This document shows positions 25,178-36,300 of a stretch of DNA of 64,000 bases, in pieces (the stretch's first letter is position 1; each line of letters begins with the position of its first letter). The stretch spans positions 1 to 64,000 of the forward strand of contig CAJNOQ010000093.1 in NCBI GenBank assembly GCA_905250885.1. The letters run 5' to 3'. The stretch is from Didymodactylos carnosus (Eukaryota > Rotifera > Eurotatoria > Philodinida > Philodinidae). The position numbers and the translations under genes were made by a program. Below the pieces are notes generated by a model that made no database searches, had not been told where the DNA came from, and saw only the letters and a list, made by a program, of their open reading frames with translations.

Positions 25178-25604
25178 CAAGGGGGGAAAAGCACCACAAG
25201 GCGAGTATACCCATTCCGAAATACCTTTATTCTAGAATGCCATTCTACCATTCCGTTTTTTCATCGGAATCGTCAATTAATCGCAATTAATTGTTAAAAA
25301 TACCGCGATTTCGTTGATACGGGCAAAAAATAAACTATCTTTTGACAGGCTTTTACGTGTACAAGGAAAATAATTATTTAGGCGTCATTGCTTTTTCTAA
25401 CGGCAAATCACATCTTTTGACATACGGCATAGTAGCAAATAAATAAAATAAATTCTGGTCCTTCTGACACCTTTATTTCGTTACAGACTCAAATTTTTTG
25501 CTCGTATTTAGAACAAAAACAAAAAACTTTCTCTTATTCTAGAATACCACTCTGCCATTCTAAGGCGACATTCTGCCATTCCGGAATGTGCTTTTTACCC
25601 CTTG
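25178..25604. mobile_element. hAT-like MITE, CAAGGGG ends, near-perfect 8-bp duplication
   Basis: Ends CAAGGGGGGAAAAGCAC and, inverted, CAAGGGGTAAAAAGCAC. Flanking octamers GCAGAGAG and GCACAGAG differ at one base. ATTCCG/CATTCT words recur just inside each end. The same terminus reappears at about 30050. Confidence 0.68.
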
Positions 25605-25943
25605 GCACAGAGAACATGCGTTTAAAGAGTTTATGATTTTACAACTTTAAACCATCAAAAACCCAATTGTCTTATATTGGACTACTGCACAGCGTACTTT
25701 GGTATTACTTCCAAGCGCTCACAATTTTTTGACAATGGAATCACATCTTTTTCTTACTTGTTAAAAGCGATAAATTACCAATAGAGAAAAATGCGATTCG
25801 CATTAAACGATTCGGAAAAAATCGTTTGTTTTCTACTTTGGATAAAAAACATGACAAACTAAAATAAAAATGAAAATTCCTGATTATGTTCGATTTTGCT
25901 CACAATAAACGTATGTATACTTGGTAATAAATATTCTTCGTAC

Positions 25944-27504
25944 CTTTGTAATTGATTCTATTTCAAATTCTTCAATTGAAATTTCCTCAGCATTATCTAT
26001 CTATTGCATACGTCGCATATTCTACTGAACAATGGTGGTCTTCATCTAAGATATGTTGTGAATACAAACCGATTAACCATGAATAATAAGGATGACAGTG
26101 TCGAGTTTGATACAGTTGCTGTGGTGAAGGTTGTAAATTAGTTAAAATTTCTCGTTTTTCAATAAGAACCTGGAACATCATTTGTATTAATAATCGATGA
26201 TAACACTAAACGAATTTGATAAGTGAGTAAATCAATATTGATATCGTATAAATCATGTGGATTACAACCGAATACACAAAAATGCTTTACTTACAAAAAA
26301 ATCTAGTATAATCTATTTAAGCTTTCGCATATTTCCTGACTCATATGCTCTTTGGATAAACTGGCTTAGACACAGATAAAGGCTAATGTACGGCAGGATT
26401 TTTATTGTCATAAATGGTAAAATGATAAGTTGATAATTTCTAAAGTAATTAATAGTCTTAAAATAAAAACTGTTAGATCTAAAGGGTCAACAAAGTCGAT
26501 GTTTCTTCTATTTCCAAGACTGTCAAGCAACTGTGTACTCTAATGACTTTAGATAGTTGTCAAAAAGAAACTACAGTCACTGGATTAGTTATTCTAGTTA
26601 TCGATACGGTATTTCTATGAGAAACACTCAACATTTTTAAACAAAAGAAAAACATACCACTACTGACAACCACCTGTTTATTTGGTCATTTTCAACATAC
26701 GAACAATAGAAAACAGCAACATGACTTATACATGGTGCTCTTTGTTTCCTCTGATATGGACTGAAAGCATGTGATACATTCCAGAGATCGGAAGAAGAAA
26801 AACACAGAAAAGGAAGATCCTCACCCATTTATCTGACACGACTTAATACAGAATAGATTTGAGATAAAAAATGGGTGAGGATCTTCCTTTTCTGTGTTTT
26901 TCTTCTTTCGATCTTTGGAATGTATCACATGCTTTCAATCCATATCAGAGAAAACAAAGAGCACCATGTATAGGTCATGTTGCTGTTTTTCGTTGTTCGT
27001 ATGTTGAAAATGACTAAATAAACAGGTCGAAATATCCAAATGAAAGGGTTCAAAACAGCCGTATTAATTAATCTAAGCTCATCTACCTTCATCACTTTCA
27101 GTTGATGGCATATTTTTGCCGATGGATACAATTTGAATACATGTTAATGTATCATTCTGAGCCCCTTGATCTAAACAAGAAGACAACGTTTAATACTCTG
27201 TCGATGAGTAAATAATTATAATGTACGCTTATTTCATTGTTTTGCTAGCATAAATTGATCAATTCGTTCTCGTCTTGAACGGGCAAATTCGACAAAATCA
27301 CTTTCATGGTCTAATGTCAAATGGGGAGAAATATTAACTAATAAAATTTGAAAGAGAAATGACACGAATATACCTTTAGTTTCGATAGTGTATGAAGTAA
27401 ATTTTCAAGTCCATACCATTGACATTGATTTTTCACGATACACTTCATTGTTTCAACACTTGCAAGAGCATTAATAATATCAAAGATTCGATGACGTCTT
27501 ATTT
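25944..27504 (-). pseudogene. Unidentified minus-strand gene, probably broken
   Basis: Three pieces look like real exons with splice motifs: 27374-27504 (RRHRIFDIINALASVETM, then KCIVKNQCQWYGLENLL), about 27240-27310 (a frame ending RSRRERIDQFMLAKQ and a stop, or in-phase TMKVILSNLPVQDENEL), and 25944-26169 (REILTNLQPSPQQLYQTR, HCHPYYSWLIGLYSQHIL). In the last one a GATAGATA duplication shifts the frame; after it the tail DNAEEISIEEFEIESITK reads on to a GT donor. A 356-bp palindrome lies between the exons. The family was not recognised. A degenerating host gene or a fragment of a longer gene are both possible. Confidence 0.35.
26672..27027. repeat. Long near-perfect palindrome with coding-like arms
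   Basis: Arms 26672-26833 and 26863-27027 match with about ten mismatches and a 3-base gap, around a loop of about 29 bases. Each arm carries the same open frame beginning MGEDLPFLCFSS and including HAFSPYQRKQRAPCI (left arm, minus strand) or HAFNPYQRKQRAPCI (right arm, plus strand). Differences between the arms are mostly amino-acid-changing, so selection on the frame is not evident. It is an inverted duplication or a foldback element that captured an exon. Confidence 0.85.
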
Positions 27505-27830
27505 CTACAAAGAAAATCAAAGATGACTGAATTTTTATATCACATTAAAAAATGACTTAATATCTACCTATTAGGTAGGTATTCAGTTTATTATTAAATC
27601 AAAATGAACATTATAATATTCATTATACTTTACAAAATTTATATAATATGTCATGTGTATTTTGATATTGTTCGAGTACTATAGAACTCAGTATGCCTTA
27701 GTTTCTGATTTGTGAACAGACCTTCCTTTACCAGTTAGCCCACCTAAATGTTGTTGACTATTTTGCTTAAATTTTTATCTGCTCACAGGAGACGTTCTTT
27801 TATGAATTTGCTATATTTATCTTCTAAAAT

Positions 27831-28078
27831 ATCCCCACATTCCACTTAAATGTGCATTCCACTTAAAGTGTGCCGATGATACACTTTTAGAAGTGGCACA
27901 CAAAAAGCGTCCAAAAATGCTACCGCAGTGTGCCGAAAGCACACTAGAAATATGTCAATGGCACGGTAAAAGCATGCTAGCAGCACATAAAAAGTATAGT
28001 TTGGCACACTTTTTCCATGTCATTGGCACAATTTAAGTGTGCTTTTCTAAAAGTATGCTTTTCTGGGACAGTGTGGGG
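27831..28078. mobile_element. MITE with ATCCCCACA ends
   Basis: The left end ATCCCCACA is mirrored by TGTGGGGAT at the right. Both arms are rich in AGTGTGC/GCACACT words in alternating orientation. About 248 bp, no ORF. Two-base AT flanks could be a Tc1-like footprint, but this is not certain. Confidence 0.6.
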
Positions 28079-28985
28079 ATGCTGATTGAAACAGCAGTTA
28101 AGTATACGATTCATTTGTAGTAGCTGATGAAGTCTGTTGAGCGTTTGATTGCTTTTGAGAATAAACCATTCCAAGTTGATCTATGGTGGCGCTGCAGAGG
28201 TGTATCGCGTTCTGTATGGTCGATCAATTGTCAATAAGAAGGATTTCTTGTGTAATTTGATTGATTAATCCTCTGGTTCAATCTTAGCTGAATCATGATA
28301 AAAATAAAAAGTAACTAATATAAATAAATACTAATTTTCATTTTATATTTTTTGTTTTCGTATGACCAAAATATAAGGTTATGCGTACATTACTTTTCCT
28401 AAATTATTTATTTTCAATTATAATTTGAACAATGTATCATCATATAAATAACAAATAGGCATTATCAATACAAGTCTACATGTAAGCGGTTATAGAGGAA
28501 TAAAGAAAGACAATCGCCTAAGGGCAGTGGGTGATTCAATCTGTTGTCAACGGCTTGTCCGTTGTAGTATCTCTAATAATTTGAAGTACGTGTATTTCCT
28601 GGACCGTAAAGAAGTAATAACTCTTATTCCTATCTATCAGTATTAAATATTTCTTTAGCTGGTGGGTACTTCCATTTTGGACCGCCCACCATTACATGAC
28701 ATAATAGTCGAAAAAATTTCAAGACTCTTCTCCTGTAGAGCATAAAAAGTTACATAGAATCTCGTATTTGTTCACTAAAAAAGTCACAGTCTACATGCCT
28801 TTTCAGGAATGTCAAGTTTCGACCCTCCCCCTAATAAAGCAACTTTGATCTTGTTTTTCTCTGCCTCTACAGAGCTTACACCACTGTTGGACATATCACA
28901 CAAAAGAGCACCTCGAGTAGTTAGTACAAACAGTAATATTAAAAACTTGTCGTAGTACTTTTACAATGGCAGGCCAGCTGTCACT

Positions 28986-29711
28986 AAATGGCACTCAGTA
29001 TTTCCCCTTTTCTGAAGACAACAAAACAAAAAGTTCTTGCACTATAGATAAAAATGAAGCTAAAGAGCTGTTTAATCCAATAAAAACGAATAAGGTCGAT
29101 ATCTAACTTCCTCTTTGAGTATGCAGCCCATCTCTGAAGACCCTTTTTAAAAACAGTCACCTTTCAGGCCTCATAATACAAAGTGCTTATTCTAATTGAA
29201 CTCGACCAATAGAATTCGTCGAAAAAATCCGCTGCGGAAAATGTTACCTATAATTCTTTTATAAGCAATTTTGACTCAATCAAGTTAACGATAAGTTAAA
29301 TATAGCATCAGAGTCTCTTCTCGCTTAGTAGAAATCAAAGCGGAGTAAAACTCCCGCCAAAGTACTGAAAGAAGTAATCGATATTTTTGACTTTTGTGAT
29401 CAAGAAAAGAGGATGAAAACGGAAGGGGCCAAAAATATCTTTGATGCCATTTTGTAGAGCTCGACGAGTACTATAAATGGGAGAAAAACAAAAAAATTCT
29501 ATCGTATAGTTTTTGTGCTATGGGGCCTGAAAGTTGACTGTTTTTAAAAAAGGGTCTTCGGAGATGGGCTGCATACTCAAAGAGGAAGTTAGATATCGAC
29601 CTTATTCGTTTTTATTGGATTAAACAGCTCTTTAGCTTCATTTTTATCTATAGTGCAAGAACTTTTTGTTTTGTTCTGTCTTCAGAAAAGGGGAAATACT
29701 GAGTGCCATTT
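28986..29711. mobile_element. Foldback element with about 190-bp arms
   Basis: Arms 28986-29174 and 29520-29711 are inverted copies; for example both contain GGCACTCAGTATTTCCCC and GATGGGCTGCATACTCAAAG (one inverted), with few mismatches. A 345-bp centre separates them. Short ORFs in the arms share the peptide NGTQYFPFSED; a 105-residue minus frame (29648-29965) extends beyond the right arm with no recognised domain. The family is unknown. Confidence 0.75.
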
Positions 29712-30049
29712 TCTTTATCTAGTTGTATCAAAAATCGTGATTTGTTAAATAACCACCAGGCGCCCATGACCATTTCAAATGCCGTAGTTTTAAAAAAATG
29801 CCGGGTAGTCGTTTTTTTCCCCATTTGGATTTTGTTTAAAATTATCGTCGGTAGATAAGAATAACATAATTTATCGAAAAATGGCGCAATTTTCTCCATG
29901 ACTTGTTGAGATACGAACTTGGACTGAATATTTATCCCACTATGTTCAAGGGTGCTGGCCGACAAAAAAATACTCTACAGCACAAAATCCCATCTGGAAT
30001 CGCACCTCAGTTAACGGCAGTGTAGCAAATAACGGGACTGGGCACATCT

Positions 30050-30330
30050 CAAGGGGTAAATAGCACATTCCGGAATGGGTACAAAATTTCTGGAAAGCTA
30101 TTCGATGATGGTGGAATGTCACTCTAAAATGATGGACTGTCATACTGGAGGGTGTTTCATAAGAATGCTTAAGTGCTCCATTTAACTGAGTCTAGATTTA
30201 AGTGATACTTAAGTCTCCGTTTTGTATACTCACGTGTTAATTTTATACGCTTTATCTATTAGTTAAATTGAGTACTTAAGAATTTTTATGAAACACTCTC
30301 CTAGAATAAAAGAAACTTTTTCGGTTTTGG
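30050..30330 (+). mobile_element. Second, interrupted copy of the CAAGGGG element
   Basis: The terminus CAAGGGGTAAATAGCACATT matches the inverted right end of the 25178-25604 element and continues through ATTCCGGAATGG. Homology is interrupted by the hairpin at 30145-30302, resumes at CTAGAATAAAAGAAACTTTT (compare CTAGAATAAGAGAAAG in the first copy), and then is cut by the next element. Confidence 0.55.
30145..30302. mobile_element. Small MITE nested in the CAAGGGG element
   Basis: Ends GGAGGGTGTTTCATAAGAAT and, inverted, GGAGAGTGTTTCATAAAAAT, with CTTAAGT in both arms. About 155 bp. It interrupts the surrounding element exactly where the other copy is continuous. Confidence 0.7.
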
Positions 30331-30331
30331 T

Positions 30332-31106
30332 ACCCTAGTCGAGACTCTTGATTAATCTCCCGCAGGAGTCCTGGAAAAAAAGTCCTACAGGAGTCCTGTC
30401 ACGGGGCCCCGGCAGGATCCTCTGTGGAGTCATGGAGGATTTTTAAGGGATTCAAGAGGGGTTCCTCAAGACTCCCACAGGAGTTCTATGAGACTCTTAA
30501 GGAAGTCCCTGGGGAGTTCTCGGGGATTTTCAAGAGAGTCCTTGAGGACTCCCTCTGGGTCTATTGATCCATCTTCTTAATTTCATGTAACTAATTAGTA
30601 ATTAAGTGCCAGATACTATCACTGGTACCGCTGGAGCATATATCACCCATCGAAGGTTGACACATTAATATTGACTTACTAGAAGAAAACTTTTAAAATT
30701 TTATCATAGAACTACATTATATTTATATATTGCCTATCTGCAAAACAAACGGTGAATGAGGAGTTGGCAGGGACTCCTCGGGGATTGCACAGGTTGGGGA
30801 GTGTGAGGGTGACTTCCGGGGAGTACACATTTCTAGGGACTCTTGACAGACTTTCTCTTATGGGAGTTATAAGAAAAACATTCTGCTCTCTGAGGAGTTC
30901 TGTAGGAGTCCATGCATGATTTTCTTCAACAGGACTCTCGACAAGACTCCTGCAAGAATTTGTTGAGGACCCCTCATGACTCGATGTTGGACTTTTCACT
31001 TTAGAAAGTTCCTGCGAGAGTCATCAGGACTCCTTACGATTTCTGCTGAAGTTTTTCATAAACTTGGGACTCCCGTTGGAGTTTTGCCGGGAGTCTCGAC
31101 TAGGGT
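30332..31106. mobile_element. 775-bp element with ACCCTAGTCGAGACTC ends
   Basis: Perfect 16-bp terminal inverted repeats ACCCTAGTCGAGACTC. The interior is locally GC-richer than its surroundings and filled with GGAGTCC/GGACTCC words in both orientations. No transposase or clear target duplication. A non-autonomous DNA element of unassigned family. Confidence 0.75.
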
Positions 31107-32106
31107 CTAAAAAAGGGAATGGGTACATTTGGTTTAAGCTTTAATCGTGAACCAGAACGAAATCGAGAATATAAATTCCCATTACATCACTCTGAAACTT
31201 AAACTATCAAAACACAAAATCAATCCTTGCACGAAGCTAGGATGGATACATTTGCCTTGTAGTGCTTTTCTCCCTCGGTACATCCTGGAATAATTGAAAA
31301 AGTTGTAGTTGTTATTTTTTCACCTCAGAAAACTTCCTTCTTTTATGAATTTTACAATACCAAGAGGAGAAAGCTTGTTTTACACCCTCGTAATATTTGA
31401 CTCTTGTTTGAAACTCTAGCTAACGGACGGCTTTATCGCTATGGAATACATTCTTAAAAACATCGACAAGGAAACGCCAGATCATGTAATAATCTGGGGG
31501 CAAGTTACTTCTGTCATAGTGTCTCGGATTACCCGTCCGACAGCATACTCACTACCTTGTGACATACAATACAGTTCCTCGGGCTAGTTCGCATAGCTTT
31601 CCGGAAATCTAGTATATAATTAGTGAGTGTGCATAAGAAGCTCAAGTAATTGGACGAAAAGAACTCTGCATCAGGCTAGCCTTCTGCCCAGAGCTGTAGT
31701 CGATGACTAGCGAGTGGCGATGTGGATGACCATATCAGAAGGTCGTCAACTGCAGGGAACATATCGGGCTATTGAAACTGCCATTCGGCAGCACCCTATA
31801 CTGGAAACGGTAGCCGCATGATGAGGTATTCTTCCTTCCCACACAGTGCTTCTCTAATTAAATTTATACGCGATTGGTCTCCAAATAGCTGTCTGCAAAC
31901 CATTCCTAAACCGCAATAAACATTATTTAAAAATAAATTTAAGACTATATTTAAACCAGATGCCAATGAGATTCACACCATTTTTTCACACAAAATTTAC
32001 GAGTCTTTATGCTCACCAATTACATGCACCTGACAGCTTTTATTTTTCCTGCCTATATGCTATCTATTCAAAAATATCGTGCATCCTCATGATTTTTTAG
32101 TAATTC

Positions 32107-32424
32107 TTGATAGAGATGAGATAGGTACTTCGATTTTCCCTACCAGAGGATCTGATGGGAGATATCTATGGAAAAATAAAGTTGCCGGAACAATCTACAG
32201 ACAAGGTTGGAATCCAAACATAGATTTTTGACGGAGTATACGGTGAAATTCTGGAGTAATCTAGATCGATTTTAACTGAGTTATCAAATTTTAATTTTCA
32301 CTGAAAACAGCCACAAATGAGCTGTTTCACCGAATATCCTAGCAACTTTATCTTTCCACAGGTATCCTCCATCAGATCTTTTCTACACAATAGTAAAAAT
32401 CATGAGTTTCTATCTCATTTTTGT
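32107..32424. mobile_element. Inverted-repeat element, 318 bp
   Basis: Arms of about 80 bp share GAGATAG, GATCTGATGG and AAAATAAAGTTGC/AAGATAAAGTTGC in inverted orientation. Moderately diverged and without coding capacity. Confidence 0.6.
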
Positions 32425-33379
32425 CAAACATTGTTCAAGCAACAATAGAGATTTGAACGGGTAGTAGTTCGATCACGTTTTTTTCACACTTTATTCATTT
32501 ATACTCGTTCAACTTTGCGATGAAGGTGTCATGCGAAAAATATTATGTAGAAGAAGAGAATGAATACAAGGCATCATGTAAAGAAATAGAAAAAAACGAT
32601 AGGAGAACGCTGATGGTTTGAAGGAAAAGGTATGACAGAACCGCAATATTGAAGTGAAATAATAATCGAAAAGAATAAACTAACTAAAACTGTGATCTTA
32701 GTACCATAGACTAAAAAGAAACTCGTTAAACGTTAGAATTTGATTATAAATTTTTGTTTTATACCCTAAAGAACTGCTAAATTGAACATCTTGTTTTTTG
32801 TTATTCTTTATCACATTTTCTTTTTCCTTCAGTTGTCAATACATTATCTTTTATATGTCTCTTATTTTATTTACATAAGAAATGAAGGTAATAATCCTTC
32901 TTTGTCTCACTCATATCTTAAACACTGAAAATGCTAAATTATCTCGATTTGCAGACCTGCTAACTTTCCAACTTGAAAGATGAATTGTAAGATGAAAGCT
33001 CTCATCCAAAGTCTTCTCGAAGATAATTTGTAAACAATATACTTGTTCTATCGTGTGTTCTGAAGCAAAGTAGTTGTTTCGCTATAATTTAAAATTTCAT
33101 TGGAAACTTTGTATAGTCTATTTAAGGCTTAAAGAATCGGGCAGTGTTGTTCTAGAGTAGCGGTTATTAGCCTGATACACGAAACTAATTGGTACATTCG
33201 CGTGACTGACGAAACACGTTTGATTTTTAATACTTGTCTAGTTTATTATATACGATCGAAACGATTTCGACTAAATTCTCAATCGATCTTGTAAAATACT
33301 CAAATTTGATCATGAGGAAGAGTTTCTATGGTATCATTATCGTGAATTTAATTTTTTCTTTTGTTATATATTTTAGGAC

Positions 33380-36300
33380 ATGTCTTTGCCATCAATAATA
33401 CCCTTTAATTCATCACTGCTGACCACTCAAAGTGGTTTTGCAAATCTTTCATCGACGACTATTCAACCATCTCCAATCGATCAAGTTGCTCAGGAAATCA
33501 AAGACTATTTCATTCAACATAAAGAACAAGTTCCATTACTCATTACCGTTTATTTATTGTGTATTATATGGATCATCTATTTAATTCTTTATCATTCACG
33601 AATTCAAGGCATTCTTCTATCCTATCTGATACGTCGACTTTATTTCAAAGATTCCGCTGATGTTAAATTTGACTCATTTTCTATATCATTTATTTCGGGG
33701 AAAATAATGTTTCGAAATTTACATTATTCGACAACCACAGCCATGTTACATGTCAAAGATGGTTATCTAATATTTCGATATTGGTCGAGACAGAGTAAAA
33801 CGGAGAGACCAGGAAAACCAAAAGTTCGACTAATTGTTTATCTCAAAAATTTGGATTTACAATTTTTTAATCCAGTTACCAAAACAAACGACCAACTAGC
33901 ACAAGAAAGAGAACAACAGAAAAGAAATGGAGGAAGTGGATCAGTAAATGGGTATGTGTTCATAGACTTTTGTGAAACTCCCCTTCTAAACTTTAATATA
34001 GAGAGGAGCTGAAGTTTATACTCAAATTTTGCCCCTCGCCCTTCCCCTAACATTAAAAACGTTGTTATAGCAGTAGTATTCCCTTCGCTTGAAAAGGAAG
34101 GGTCTCCAAAACGTCAGCAGTGTATTATTATTTGTTCGACACTGATGCAGACTACTGATGAATTGTTCGTGTCTCACGCATATTCTGTGTACATTTTTTC
34201 GAATCTTAAGTAGACTAATGATGCGAAATATAGATGAATTTTTTGAGCCTCAGGCTTATTGTGCATAAATTCTTTCGAGTTTCAGGCGGATTTTGTGTAA
34301 AACTTTTTGGTTCTCATGCAAAGGAATACTGGTTGAAGCTTCAAGCGAAGGAGTCTGTGAATGACCACATTCACCTTACTTGTTGGTCTTAAAGGTTCTA
34401 TTCTAGAATATTCAAGAACATTTTAGAAATCTAAAATATTCTGGAATCTTATGGCAGTTTTGACGCGGGGAAATGTGTTGCTATGGCACTCGTTTTGATT
34501 TTAAACTGGAATGATTTTGCAAAGCCGCATCAAATATTTCTCCTGCAGTAAACTAGAGGTATCAATTGTTCCATTTACTATCATCTGGAACCAAAGTGAG
34601 GAGTTTCACATTTTAGGCCCGCCAGAAGCTATCGTCCCAAGTATTTTTATTTGTTTTTCTGGTTGTTGATAAGCTTTAACTGGCCTTGTCTTGAAAACAC
34701 GTTTTTATTACTTAACAATTGAACTCTGTTTTTCTCTGAAAAAGATGTATTATAATGATGTTTCTTTTCATTTTAGTTGTTCGGTGAAAGGCGACGATGC
34801 ACAAAATGAGTCAAGTAGCAATTTTACAAAACGTCTGAGGAGTTTATTTCCGGCAATCAAAATAAAAATTAGTAATGTAAGATTACCTTCGATAACTTGA
34901 ATGAAGTTAGATGACTGTTTGCAGAAAAGATTGCGTTTGACTAAGCATACATTATAACTGATCAAAAACGATACTTTTTCCTGTAACTGAAGCAGGATTT
35001 CAGAAATTTTTTCTTTCAGAATTTTGTAAGCTCTCCTTAATTTTTCTTACGAGCAGTTCTACCTAAGGAGCTACAGATGTTTTTAACGTAGTAACGATTT
35101 AAAAGTAAATAGAACATTCTGTCAGTTATTATTTGGTGTAATGACATTCACGTCGCTTTTCTACAGAAGAAATCTTTGTTTTGCAGCATTATATCTCGAC
35201 ATTTTTTCTCAGGAAACGGTTTAGAATTTCCAAGAGGCAGCTGATCTGAATATTTATTGTCGATTTTATCTCTGTGTATAAACAAATAAATAGTCCCTAG
35301 TGAATATACCATTTGGGATAAGTACTTCGCTTGCACAATGAAGCCAATATTTACCTTTTTTCCAGAGGTAAATTGACTTGTAAGTGATTCTCAAGTAAAA
35401 CTGCAAATCCTTTTGCAAACTACTTCGGAGTAATTAAACAAAGTATTGTAATATTGGATTAGTAATTGTAAAAGTTTATACCAAGTTATTAGTATTTAAA
35501 AATAGTTACCAATTTTCCCAGGTACTTCGATTACGTATGTTAACTCGAGGGTGTTGATAGTTTTATTTCTTTTTCACTTGTTTATTTTATAATTCTGTCG
35601 ATAGTGTGCTACACAAGTGCCTTAAAAATAAAACAGAACAATTTTTGCATATTGGTTATTTTTAGTGTTAATAGCCATAGCGAATCTATCAGAAAATCAA
35701 CTTGCTCGGGAAAAATCGACTTTTTTGCCTTCAGAGATAGTGTGAAGTCTTATCAATTATCAACTTTATCTGACGGGATTCAGTGAAAAAAAATCATTTT
35801 TAAAAAGTTAATGGGGGATCGGTCTCCCCTGGCTACGGCCCTGATTACAGCTGACTCTAATAAATTAGATGACGCACAGTTTTATCGGCGAAAAAAAACC
35901 GGAATGTATCATTAATAGTGTATGCCTATTTTTGACTAAGTATTAAAATTCAACGTACAGGAACAGTTTTTATTTCAATTATCTACTGATTTTAATTTAT
36001 TCTTTTATTTTATCTCATAAGATGAGAAAAGTTACTTTATTTGCTATATAATTTTTTTCTTTTAGGGTCGTTTATGTGCCGGTCATGAAAGTTTACCCTA
36101 TGGTTTTGTAATCCGTTTTCAATTGCTAAGATCAACATTAACAACGTTAACTCCTTGTAAATCGTCATTATACGATTTATTTACAGTTTTATATGAATGC
36201 AAATATCATCAATTAAAAATTCATTTATTTCCAATTAAACGATACAAAGGAACGGGAATTATCGAAGTGTAAATTAAATTCTTATTTTCTTTTTCCCTCT

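Larger units (their letters stand above)
22724..33379. other. Gene-poor, repeat-rich intergenic region
   Basis: About 10.6 kb between the nitrilase start and the BLTP1 start codon. It contains many inverted-repeat elements and one unidentified minus-strand gene remnant, listed separately. 22740-24440 is AT-rich with short AT and GAT microsatellites (about 23650-23680, 23898-23915). 31107-32100 and 32430-33376 show no recognised gene; a TTTTAG acceptor at 33371-33376 suggests a BLTP1 5'UTR exon upstream that could not be placed. Confidence 0.6.

Noticed and set aside
35815-35860. CTGGCTACGGCCC motif resembling transposon ends of other invertebrates
   Set aside because: No matching inverted or direct partner was found in the same intron.
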